NCBI GenBank assembly: GCA_041635265.1
Contig: JBFJJV010000105.1
Location: 1-10,811 of the forward strand
Direction: 5' to 3'
Length of the DNA: 10,811 bases
DNA from: Panacagrimonas sp041635265
GTDB lineage: Bacteria > Pseudomonadota > Gammaproteobacteria > Nevskiales > Nevskiaceae
The notes beneath the pieces are model-generated. The model was given only the letters and a program-made list of their open reading frames with translations. It was not told the origin of the DNA and made no database searches. A program made the translations under genes and the position numbers. Each line of letters begins with the position of its first letter. Within the stretch, counting starts at the first letter, position 1. Shown here piece by piece: positions 1 to 6,523 of the stretch.

Positions 1-651
1 GCCAAGCCCCATGATTCCGTTGGCATTTCCAGTCTGGGCAAAATGCTGGCCGATCTTGGTAAAGCCCATATCACCGACTTGGGAGTAGATCAGTGCCATG
101 CCAAACAGCAGGAAGGCGGAGGCGGCAGCAGACAGAATCAGATACTTGAGACCGCCTTCGAGTGCGCCGCGAGACTGCGTGGGGTAGGCGATCATGGCGT
201 AGAGCGGAATCGACAACAGCTCAAGTCCAATGAAGAAGCTCGCGAAGTGGCAACTGGAAACCATCACCATGCCGCCCAAGGCAGCAAGGCCGAGAAGAAG
301 ATACATCTCTTCCTTATTGCCCTTGTAGCCCTCCAGATAGCCATGCGAAAGCGTGGCGCAGGCCAGCGTACAGACGCTGATGATTCCGCAATAAAAGAGC
401 GCGTAATTGTCGATCAGCAACAGCGGAGTAACCTGCAGCGGCAGGATCTTGGGCACCGTATCGGGGATATAGACCGGGCCGAAGAACAGTACTGCCACGG
501 CAATCCAAGCCAGATTACCGAAGGCAATTCCAACGGTCGGATTCCAGAAGTGATGGCGCTTGATGGCGATACTCAGCATCAGTGCGACGATCGCCACGCT
601 GGTAAACAGAATGGGCGATAGCGCGAACCAATGGTGCCAGGTAAATGTCAT
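1..651 (-). CDS. nuoN: NADH-quinone oxidoreductase subunit N, 3' end cut off by the window
   Basis: This is the first 217 codons of NuoN, one of three antiporter-like proton-pumping subunits in the membrane arm of complex I; the frame is still open at base 1. It begins MTFTWHHWFALSP and is very hydrophobic, with about six membrane segments visible (roughly residues 10-30, 41-60, 75-100, 115-131, 133-155 and 165-190). The motif FIGLELLSIPLYA carries Glu144 and GGLKYLILSA carries Lys169. Their 25-residue spacing equals that of E. coli Glu133 and Lys158, the Glu/Lys pair of the half-channel. The start ATG (651-649) overlaps the nuoM stop as ATGA, and a GGAG ribosome site sits 7 nt upstream inside nuoM. 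Visible length is under half of the usual 480 or so residues, so the second half, with the central channel Lys, is not seen. The identity is secure from similarity and from its place as last gene of the nuo order. Confidence 0.96.
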   Translation of the reverse strand, partial: MTFTWHHWFALSPILFTSVAIVALMLSIAIKRHHFWNPTVGIAFGNLAWIAVAVLFFGPVYIPDTVPKILPLQVTPLLLIDNYALFYCGIISVCTLACATLSHGYLEGYKGNKEEMYLLLGLAALGGMVMVSSCHFASFFIGLELLSIPLYAMIAYPTQSRGALEGGLKYLILSAAASAFLLFGMALIYSQVGDMGFTKIGQHFAQTGNANGIMGLG

Positions 652-2210
652 GGCGCCACTCCAAGTGCGGCCGCTGCAATCGTCTCAGGCGGCTGAGCGG
701 TCGCATAGATCGCGGCCACATGCTGCATGGAGGCCGCCGACGTGTCCAGAAAGGGCTGCGGATACAGGCCGATCCACAGCATGATGATCATGAGCGAACC
801 GAGCATACCCAATTCACGCTTTGATAGATCTTCCAGATTTTCAGGAAGCTCATCGGTTTGAATCGGCCCGTGAAAGGCGCGCTGAATCATGATCAGGGAA
901 TAAACCGCGGCTAATACCAGTCCGGTCGAGGCAAAGATGGTGACAACTGGATCAATATTCCAGGTGCCGATCAGGACCAGAAACTCGCCGACAAAATTGC
1001 CGAGCCCCGGCAGCCCCAAAGAGGCCGCCACAAAGAACAGCGTTATCGCTGGAAGATAGGGGAAGCGAGACCAGAGTCCACCCATCTTGCGCAGATCGCG
1101 GGTATGCATTCGCTCGTAGATTTCGCCGCAGAGGATAAACAGGGCACCGGCTGAGATCCCGTGCGCCAGCATCTGTATGACGACGCCCTGCAAGGCGATT
1201 TCGGTGCCCGCGTAGATGCCGACCAGTACAAAGCCCATGTGCGATACCGATGAATAGGCCACCAGCCGCTTTACGTCCGTCTGGGCAAATACCATGATGC
1301 CAGCGTAGATGATGCCGGCTACACCGAGCCACATCGCAATTGGTGCGAAGTCAGCCGAGGCATTCGGAAACAGTGGAATGGCAAAACGCAGCATTCCGTA
1401 TGCAGCGGTTTTCAGCAGAATACCGGCCAAGTCGACTGAGCCTGCAGTGGGCGCTTGCGAGTGGGCATCGGGCAACCAGGTGTGCAGGGGCACCACAGGT
1501 GTCTTGACCGCGAAGGCGAAGAAGAAACCGAGCATGAGGATGTACTCGACATGCGCACTCATCTCGGCCTTCAGCAGGTCCTCATAGTCGAAGGTAATAA
1601 CGCCGGTGCCCTGATAATTGACGAAGACGAGACCCAGAATCGCCAGGAGCATGACAAGGCCGGAGGCCTGCGTGAACAGGAAGAACTTGGTTGCTGCGTA
1701 GACTTTTCCCTTCCCGCCGGGCGAATCATGACCCCACAAGGCGATCAGGAAGTACATCGGGACGAGCATCATCTCCCACAGGAAGAAGAACATGAACAGG
1801 TCGAGGGTGAGGAACACGCCGACGACACCGCCCAAATTCCACAACAGGTTGAGATGGAAGAATCCGACGTTGCGATCAATTTCACGCCAGGAGCAGATGA
1901 TCGCCATCACGCCCAGGAGATTGGTGAGCATGACCAGCAGGATCGACAGACCGTCCAGTGCGAAGTGGAAAGAGATGCCCAGTCGTGGAATCCATGGCGC
2001 TTGGAATTCGATCACCCAGTTCGGCGCCTCTCCCGCCAGTGAGGGCAGGCTGTAGTCGTAACTTAGCCACAGCCAGACCGATATTCCGGCAGCGATCAGC
2101 ATGCCCGCCAGTGCAATCCAGCGGGGATACTTGGGACCAAAGCGCAGTTCGGCCTGCCAACTCAGGAGGCCGGCGATAAAGGGGATTAGGATGAGCCAGA
2201 CTAGGACCAT
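648..2210 (-). CDS. nuoM: NADH-quinone oxidoreductase subunit M (antiporter-like proton pump)
   Basis: NuoM, 520 aa (E. coli about 509), is a polytopic membrane subunit of about 14 helices related to Mrp-type cation/proton antiporters. It forms one of the proton channels of complex I. The motif FFFLWEMMLVPMYFLIALWG holds Glu146; FAFAVKTPVVPLHTWLPDAH holds Lys236, His243 and His250; Lys267 lies in LLKTAAYG; Glu409 lies in GNFVGEF. Each is offset by +2 from the E. coli residues 144, 234, 241, 248, 265 and 407, so the whole ionisable chain through the membrane is kept. The start (MVLVWLILIPF) matches the E. coli N terminus. It lies 7 bp after the nuoL stop with no clear Shine-Dalgarno sequence, so it probably depends on ribosomes finishing nuoL. 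The stop TGA overlaps the nuoN start. No frameshift or missing motif was seen. Confidence 0.98.
   Translation of the reverse strand: MVLVWLILIPFIAGLLSWQAELRFGPKYPRWIALAGMLIAAGISVWLWLSYDYSLPSLAGEAPNWVIEFQAPWIPRLGISFHFALDGLSILLVMLTNLLGVMAIICSWREIDRNVGFFHLNLLWNLGGVVGVFLTLDLFMFFFLWEMMLVPMYFLIALWGHDSPGGKGKVYAATKFFLFTQASGLVMLLAILGLVFVNYQGTGVITFDYEDLLKAEMSAHVEYILMLGFFFAFAVKTPVVPLHTWLPDAHSQAPTAGSVDLAGILLKTAAYGMLRFAIPLFPNASADFAPIAMWLGVAGIIYAGIMVFAQTDVKRLVAYSSVSHMGFVLVGIYAGTEIALQGVVIQMLAHGISAGALFILCGEIYERMHTRDLRKMGGLWSRFPYLPAITLFFVAASLGLPGLGNFVGEFLVLIGTWNIDPVVTIFASTGLVLAAVYSLIMIQRAFHGPIQTDELPENLEDLSKRELGMLGSLMIIMLWIGLYPQPFLDTSAASMQHVAAIYATAQPPETIAAAALGVAP
659..662 (-). promoter_or_regulatory. Ribosome-binding site of nuoN inside the nuoM 3' end
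   Basis: On the minus strand GGAG is followed by a 7-nt spacer and then the nuoN ATG (651-649). It lies in the last codons of nuoM. With the ATGA stop/start overlap it supports this start and suggests coupled translation. Confidence 0.65.
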
Positions 2211-2217
2211 GGCGGCG

Positions 2218-4065
2218 TCAGATTAGAACAACTGCAGCAACAACAAAGACCGCGCCGGCGCCCAGTGCAGCAGCGTACCAGCGCACCATGCCGTTCTGGC
2301 TTTGGGCGAACCAGCCGTTGAGATAACGGAAGGTCTCGGGTATCAGGCCAATGATTTGATCAAAAATATCCTTGGCGTTGATGCGAACAAAAGCCAGATA
2401 AGGCTTCACGAAGAGCCGGTCATAGAGCCAGTCGAAGCCAAAGGCTTCGCGCCACCAGAGCAGGACCGGATTGCGGCTTGCCTGCAAATTGACAGCGCGC
2501 TGGTGCGATGCGCCGAATATCAGCCACGCGAGCAAGACGCCGAGCAGGGAGACCCCGACGGACAAGTATCCGACCATCGAGTGTTTTTGCATCATCTCTT
2601 CACTGAAAGTTTGGGCAGGTAGAACCTGGTCCAGTGGGAGATGGACATAACCGCCAGCGAGTGCCGCAAAAGCTAGGACCGCAAGCGGCAAATGATGCGA
2701 GAGCATGCCTGTAGGCTTTTCGACGCCATGGTGGTTGGCCGGGCCGAAGAAGGTGATAAAAATCATCCGGAAGGTGTAGAGGCCTGTTATAAAGGCACCA
2801 AACATCCCCATGTAGAACAGGTGATGGTTGCCACTGGCGTAGGCCTCAAACAGGATTTCGTCCTTGGAGAAATAGCCGGAAGTGAACGGTGCCGCGATCA
2901 GGGCCAGAGAGCCGATCAGGAAGACAGCAAAGGTGAACGGAATTTCCTTCCACAACTTACCCATTTTGAACATATTCTGTTCGTGATGGACGGCCATGAT
3001 GACGGAACCGGCAGCCAGGAAGAGAAGTGCCTTGAAAAAGGCATGCGTCATCAGATGAAAGACCGCCATCTGATAGGCACCGGCGCCCAGAGCCAGAAAC
3101 ATATAGCCGATCTGGGACATGGTGGAGTAGGCAAGGACGCGCTTGATATCGCTTTGCATGAGGGCGATGAATCCCGCCATGACTGCGGTCAGTCCTCCAA
3201 CCCAACCCACGGCTTGCAGGCCGATCGGTGACATTTCAAAAATCGGGTGCGTGCGTGCGATCAGATAGACGCCGGCAGTGACCATGGTCGCCGCATGAAT
3301 CAGGGCCGAGACTGGCGTCGGGCCGGCCATGGCATCAGGCAGCCAGGTCTGCAAGGGCAACTGTGCTGATTTGCCGACGGCACCGCCGAGCAACAGCATC
3401 GCTGCGATGGTGCAGATCAGAGGGCCGCTTTCCCAGGTCACCGCAGCCTGGGTCAGGAGCTCCTGAATGTTCAGGGTTCCGAACTGATGGAAGAGGATGA
3501 ACAGTCCGATGGCCATGAAGGTGTCGCCAACGCGCGTAATGATAAAAGCCTTGCGCGCCGCCAGGCCGTTGGCGGCGTCTTTGTACCAGAAGCCGATTAG
3601 CAGATAGGACGCCAGACCCACGCCTTCCCAGCCGAAGTATAGGAACAGCAGGTTGTCGCCCAGCACCAGGAACAGCATGGAAGCGACAAACAGATTCATA
3701 TACGACAGGAAGCGATCGTAGCTGTCGTCGCCACGCATATACCAGGAGGCGAAGAGATGGATAAAGAAGCCCACGCCAGTGATGACATTGAGCATGACCA
3801 GGGACAGCTGATCTAGGCGCAGCGCGAAATCAACGGTGAGATTGCCGGTTTGTAACCACCGCCACAGGCTCTGGGTGTAGGCACCGTCATCGGGAGGCTG
3901 GTTCAGGAAGCTCAGCGTGCATCCGATGGTGACCAGGAAAGCGATACCGACCGAACCGACACCGATAAAGGCCGCAGGGGTATCCGAGAGCCGGCCGCGC
4001 GCAAAGGCGAGCAGGACAAAGCCCAACAGCGGAGACAGGAAGGTCAGAAACAGTAAATCGAGCAT
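2218..4065 (-). CDS. nuoL: NADH-quinone oxidoreductase subunit L (distal antiporter-like proton pump)
   Basis: NuoL, 615 aa (E. coli 613), is the antiporter-like subunit at the far end of the membrane arm. Its C-terminal amphipathic lateral helix runs along NuoM and NuoN. Conserved residues are present: Glu147 in YFGWEGVGLAS, Lys232 in GAVGKSAQLPLQTWLPDAM, His257 in SALIHAATMV, His341 and Lys345 in HAFFKALLFL, and Lys401-Asp402 in GYFSKDEIL. They correspond to E. coli Glu144, Lys229, His254, His338, Lys342 and Lys399-Asp400. The C-terminal region (about 545-615) includes FDWLYDRLFVKPY, the stretch leading into the lateral helix, and a final hydrophobic anchor. The start ATG overlaps the nuoK TGA by one base (TGATG). 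Possible ribosome sites lie at the end of nuoK: a GGAG 11 nt upstream and an AAGG 3 nt upstream. The gene looks complete and intact. Confidence 0.98.
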   Translation of the reverse strand: MLDLLFLTFLSPLLGFVLLAFARGRLSDTPAAFIGVGSVGIAFLVTIGCTLSFLNQPPDDGAYTQSLWRWLQTGNLTVDFALRLDQLSLVMLNVITGVGFFIHLFASWYMRGDDSYDRFLSYMNLFVASMLFLVLGDNLLFLYFGWEGVGLASYLLIGFWYKDAANGLAARKAFIITRVGDTFMAIGLFILFHQFGTLNIQELLTQAAVTWESGPLICTIAAMLLLGGAVGKSAQLPLQTWLPDAMAGPTPVSALIHAATMVTAGVYLIARTHPIFEMSPIGLQAVGWVGGLTAVMAGFIALMQSDIKRVLAYSTMSQIGYMFLALGAGAYQMAVFHLMTHAFFKALLFLAAGSVIMAVHHEQNMFKMGKLWKEIPFTFAVFLIGSLALIAAPFTSGYFSKDEILFEAYASGNHHLFYMGMFGAFITGLYTFRMIFITFFGPANHHGVEKPTGMLSHHLPLAVLAFAALAGGYVHLPLDQVLPAQTFSEEMMQKHSMVGYLSVGVSLLGVLLAWLIFGASHQRAVNLQASRNPVLLWWREAFGFDWLYDRLFVKPYLAFVRINAKDIFDQIIGLIPETFRYLNGWFAQSQNGMVRWYAAALGAGAVFVVAAVVLI

Positions 4066-4382
4066 CAGCCTTTCATCTCCGATGCGGCATCAACATCGAG
4101 CGAACCAAAGCGGCGATAAAGCTGCAAGAGCAAGGCAAGTCCAACACAGGCCTCGCACGCCGCCAGCGTCAGGATCATCAAGAACATGATCTGGCCATCG
4201 GGCTGTTGCCAGCGGCTGCCGGCGACCACAAACGCAAGCGCGGCTGAATTCATCATGATCTCGAGCGACATCAACATGAAGAGAACGTTGCGGCGCACAA
4301 GCAGGCCGAGCAGGCCGAGCGTGAATAACACGCCAGCCAATGCCAGACCATGCTCCATCGGTATGCCGCTGACTTCCGTCAT
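4065..4382 (-). CDS. nuoK: NADH-quinone oxidoreductase subunit K
   Basis: NuoK, 105 aa (E. coli 100), is a small three-helix membrane subunit in the proton path between the quinone module and the antiporter-like subunits. Glu41 (in MSLEIMMNSAALAFVVAGS) and Glu77 (in LTLAACEACVGLALLLQL) match the two membrane glutamates of E. coli NuoK, Glu36 and Glu72. The C terminus SEMKG also resembles E. coli SEMRG. The protein is five residues longer at its N terminus than E. coli NuoK. I chose the ATG at 4382 because GAGGG lies 10 nt upstream, whereas the in-frame Met9 (ATG beginning at 4358) has no such site. This is the only gene here preceded by a real spacer, 64 bp after nuoJ. The stop is shared by one base with the nuoL start. 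Confidence 0.97.
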   Translation of the reverse strand: MTEVSGIPMEHGLALAGVLFTLGLLGLLVRRNVLFMLMSLEIMMNSAALAFVVAGSRWQQPDGQIMFLMILTLAACEACVGLALLLQLYRRFGSLDVDAASEMKG

Positions 4383-4446
4383 CCCCTGCGTTCCCTCAGT
4401 TCAAACATTCTATTGATTCGAATTTTCTTATTGAAACCAGTACCGC
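4383..4446 (-). other. nuoJ-nuoK spacer with a possible weak internal promoter
   Basis: This is the only intergenic stretch over 20 bp in the window. It has 27 G/C in 64 bases, and the central 30 bases (4407-4436) have only 6, against the GC-richer genes around it. It includes TAGAAT (4412-4407 read on the minus strand), five of six matches to a sigma70 -10 box. Only a poor three-of-six -35 match lies 17-18 nt before it. The palindrome ATTCGAAT occupies 4416-4423. No strong hairpin or T-run terminator is visible. A weak promoter for nuoK-N is possible but unproven; it may be only an AT-rich translation leader. Confidence 0.3.
4393..4397 (-). promoter_or_regulatory. Ribosome-binding site of nuoK
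   Basis: GAGGG on the minus strand lies 10 nt before the nuoK ATG (4382-4380). A second purine run, AGGGG at 4387-4383, touches the ATG and is too close to be the usual site. This favours the longer NuoK start over Met9. Confidence 0.5.
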
Positions 4447-4947
4447 TCATGCATCTTTGGGCTCGTGCTTGCCCAGGTGATAGGCCGCGACCAGACCCGC
4501 TGTGAGCATCATCGATGCCAGTTCTACTGCCAGCAGGTAGGGCCCATACAGGCTGATCCCGACTTCCTTGGCGCTGACTTCCTTCAATCCCACCGGGGTG
4601 TGTTCCCCGCCCAACATCAAGTACAAGACCAGAAATAGGAGGAGGGAGCATAGAAGCCCCGGCCCTACCCAGACAGCGGGACTCAGCCATGCCCGCTCCT
4701 GTGTGGTCACCGCTTCACCCAGATTCAGCATCATGACTACAAACACGAACAAGACCAGAATGGCTCCAGCGTAAACAATCACTTCCAGCATGGCGGCGAA
4801 CGGTGCGCCAAGTGTGAAAAACACGGTAGCGAGTGCGAGCAGCGAAGCCACCAGATACATCAGTCCGTGCACCGGATTCGGGTTCACGATGACCAGAATC
4901 GTGGCGATCACGGCGATGAATCCAGCAAGATAGAAGGCGATTTCCAT
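4447..4947 (-). CDS. nuoJ: NADH-quinone oxidoreductase subunit J
   Basis: NuoJ, 166 aa (E. coli 184), is a five-helix membrane subunit between NuoA/H and NuoK. Its third helix is known in the family to change shape during turnover. The conserved helix LEVIVYAGAILVLFVFVVMM starts near residue 54 and contains Glu55 and Tyr59; the latter coincides with E. coli Tyr59. Other hydrophobic segments lie near 1-21, 28-47, 92-113 and 137-160. The protein is shorter than the E. coli form, mostly at the C terminus (ends GKHEPKDA). The start lies 11 bp after the nuoI TAG stop, with an A/T-rich leader and no recognisable Shine-Dalgarno sequence. The protein start MEIAFYLAGF agrees with the family. The 64-bp spacer to nuoK follows. 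Confidence 0.97.
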   Translation of the reverse strand: MEIAFYLAGFIAVIATILVIVNPNPVHGLMYLVASLLALATVFFTLGAPFAAMLEVIVYAGAILVLFVFVVMMLNLGEAVTTQERAWLSPAVWVGPGLLCSLLLFLVLYLMLGGEHTPVGLKEVSAKEVGISLYGPYLLAVELASMMLTAGLVAAYHLGKHEPKDA

Positions 4948-4958
4948 AATTTTGATAG

Positions 4959-5501
4959 CTAAGGCATCAGACTCTTGATATCGATGGGCTTGGCTTCGTT
5001 AAGTGCATCGCCCTTGCCCTTGCCCTTGATGGACATACCGGCGACGCGATAGAAGTTGTAATCGGGATACTTACCTGGCCCGCTGATCGTGAGATGCTCT
5101 TTTTCATAGACCAGATTCTGCCGGTCGTATTCGCACATTTCGAAATCGGGCGTAAGCTGGATCGCGGTGGTCGGGCAGGCCTCTTCGCAGAGTCCGCAGA
5201 AAATGCATCGGGAAAAATTGATGCGGAAGAACTCCGGATACCAGCGACCATCTTCCCTCTCGGCTTTTTGCAATGAGATGCAGCCCACCGGACAGGCGAC
5301 CGCACAAAGGTTGCAGGCCACGCAGCGCTCGTCACCGTCGGGGTCGCGGGTGAGCACGATGCGACCACGATAGCGCGGCGGAAGATAGGGCATCTCCTCC
5401 GGATACATGATCGTGTCGCGCTTGCGGAAGCTGTGCATGAAAATCATGCCAATGCTTCGGAGCTGGGTGCCGATGCCCTTCATGACGCTGATAAAACTCA
5501 C
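4959..5501 (-). CDS. nuoI: NADH-quinone oxidoreductase subunit I (two [4Fe-4S] clusters), GTG start
   Basis: NuoI is an 8Fe ferredoxin-like peripheral subunit that carries clusters N6a and N6b, passing electrons from NuoG/NuoB-side clusters towards the quinone site. The open frame extends to an ATG at 5534, but that lies inside nuoH. I place the start at GTG 5501-5499, one base after the nuoH stop. AGGAGG lies 8 nt upstream, and this gives 180 aa, the length of E. coli NuoI. In this numbering CVACNLCAVACP supplies Cys60, 63, 66 and 70, and CIFCGLCEEACP supplies Cys99, 102, 105 and 109, the same numbers as E. coli. The stretch PPRYRGRIVLTRDPDG is also near identical to E. coli. An ATG at 5483 (Met7 in this numbering) would be a shorter alternative but lacks a ribosome site. 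The N-terminal amphipathic part lies on the membrane surface next to NuoH. Stop TAG. Confidence 0.97.
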   Translation of the reverse strand: MSFISVMKGIGTQLRSIGMIFMHSFRKRDTIMYPEEMPYLPPRYRGRIVLTRDPDGDERCVACNLCAVACPVGCISLQKAEREDGRWYPEFFRINFSRCIFCGLCEEACPTTAIQLTPDFEMCEYDRQNLVYEKEHLTISGPGKYPDYNFYRVAGMSIKGKGKGDALNEAKPIDIKSLMP

Positions 5502-5502
5502 C

Positions 5503-6522
5503 TCAAGCTCCTCCTGTCTGTGTTGCAACCACATAGATTCCGGTCACCATGACGTTGACCAGCGTCAGCGGCAGACAGACTTTCCAGCCCGCGGCCATCA
5601 GATGATCGTAGCGGGGTCGGGGCAGGGCTGCGCGAAGGAGGATGAAGCTGCTCATGAACATAAATGTTTTGCCCGCGAACGAAAAGAAGGAAAGGATCGG
5701 TCCTTCATTGTCCACGAACGGCACGTCCCATCCACCGAAGAACAGAACAACGGTGATCGCGGAAATCAGCACGATTCCGACATACTCACCGACGAAGAAC
5801 ATGCCGAACTTCATCGAGGAGTATTCAGTATGGAATCCGGCAGCGAGCTCTTGCTCGGCTTCGGGCAAGTCAAAGGGCGTTCGGTGGGTTGTGGCGACGC
5901 CAGCCAATGCGAAGGTTACGAAGCCGAAGAACTGCGGAATCACGTTCCACACGCCCTGATTCTGTTGCGAGTTCACCACATCCATTAGGGAGAAGCTGCC
6001 GGCCAGCATCACAACGCCCATCAGGGACAAGCCCATGAAGACTTCATAGGTGATCATCTGGGCCGATGAGCGCAGGCCACCTAGCAAGGCGTATTTACTG
6101 TTCGAGGCCCAGCCGCCCAGCATCACTGCATAGACGCCGAGTCCGCAGATGGCCAGAAACAGCAGAATGCCCAGATTGAAATCGGCAACGCCCAACCACG
6201 GTGTCAGCGGCACCAGCATGAAGCCGAGCATCATGGTGCTCATGGCAATCATCGGCGCGATCCAGAACATCACCTTGTCCGCGAACGGCGGCGTCCAGTC
6301 TTCCTTCATGAAGATCTTGATCATGTCCGCGATGACAATACCCAGGCCGAGCGGGCCAACGCGGTTGGGACCGTAACGATCCTGCCAAAGACCGAGCAGG
6401 CGTCGTTCGAGCCAGATCATCCACGCAGCACTGATTACCAGCCCGATCAGAATCACGGCCGCTTCTGCAATGTGCAGAACGGTTGCGATCAATTCGGGGG
6501 TGACCCAGGCAGGCAAGCTCAT
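5503..6522 (-). CDS. nuoH: NADH-quinone oxidoreductase subunit H (membrane anchor, quinone site)
   Basis: NuoH, 339 aa (E. coli 325), is the eight-helix membrane subunit that joins the peripheral and membrane arms and helps form the quinone-binding chamber. The open frame reaches 6597, but the first 25 codons lie inside nuoG and encode a non-membrane stretch unlike the family. The ATG at 6522-6520 gives MSLPAWVTPELIATV, like the E. coli start MSWISPELIEI, and has GGAG 9 nt upstream. Family motifs in this numbering: LERRLLGLWQDRYGPNRVG near 38-56, ADMIKIFMKEDW near 65-76, YEVFMGLSLMG near 159-169 with Glu160, and the acidic quinone-site loop PEAEQELAAGFHTEYSSMKF at 220-239. LPRPRYDHLM lies near 300-309. 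A loop near 265-283 (DVPFVDNEGP region) is longer than the E. coli one. The gene starts one base after the nuoG stop, and its last codons contain the nuoI ribosome site. Confidence 0.97.
   Translation of the reverse strand: MSLPAWVTPELIATVLHIAEAAVILIGLVISAAWMIWLERRLLGLWQDRYGPNRVGPLGLGIVIADMIKIFMKEDWTPPFADKVMFWIAPMIAMSTMMLGFMLVPLTPWLGVADFNLGILLFLAICGLGVYAVMLGGWASNSKYALLGGLRSSAQMITYEVFMGLSLMGVVMLAGSFSLMDVVNSQQNQGVWNVIPQFFGFVTFALAGVATTHRTPFDLPEAEQELAAGFHTEYSSMKFGMFFVGEYVGIVLISAITVVLFFGGWDVPFVDNEGPILSFFSFAGKTFMFMSSFILLRAALPRPRYDHLMAAGWKVCLPLTLVNVMVTGIYVVATQTGGA
5510..5515 (-). promoter_or_regulatory. Strong Shine-Dalgarno site that fixes the nuoI GTG start
   Basis: AGGAGG on the minus strand, with an 8-nt spacer AGCTTGAG before GTG (5501-5499), lies in the final codons of nuoH. 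It is the best ribosome-binding site in the window. It rules against the ATG at 5534, which is upstream of it, and the ATG at 5483, which is too far downstream. Confidence 0.8.
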
Positions 6523-6523
6523 C

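Noticed and set aside
43..621. A 192-codon open frame on the plus strand
   Set aside because: It is antisense to nuoN, has charged low-complexity composition, no family likeness and no ribosome site. The minus strand encodes a clear NuoN with conserved Glu144 and Lys169.
1455..2042. A 195-codon plus-strand frame rich in Glu, Gln and His
   Set aside because: It is the reverse complement of hydrophobic nuoM codons, which naturally gives charged residues. No independent evidence.
2692..3231. A 179-codon plus-strand frame opposite nuoL
   Set aside because: An antisense shadow of the strongly conserved nuoL; its frame simply avoids stops because of codon use.
4383..4446. A transcription terminator between nuoJ and nuoK
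   Set aside because: No GC-rich hairpin followed by a T run on the minus strand; the only exact palindrome is 8 bp and AT-rich, and the operon continues downstream.
4379..4690. A 103-codon minus-strand frame across the nuoJ end and the spacer
   Set aside because: It overlaps nuoJ out of frame and continues through the spacer. It has no family likeness and an unlikely composition.
5407..5988. A 193-codon plus-strand frame opposite nuoH and nuoI
   Set aside because: It spans two real genes in antisense, has no recognisable domain and no start signal.
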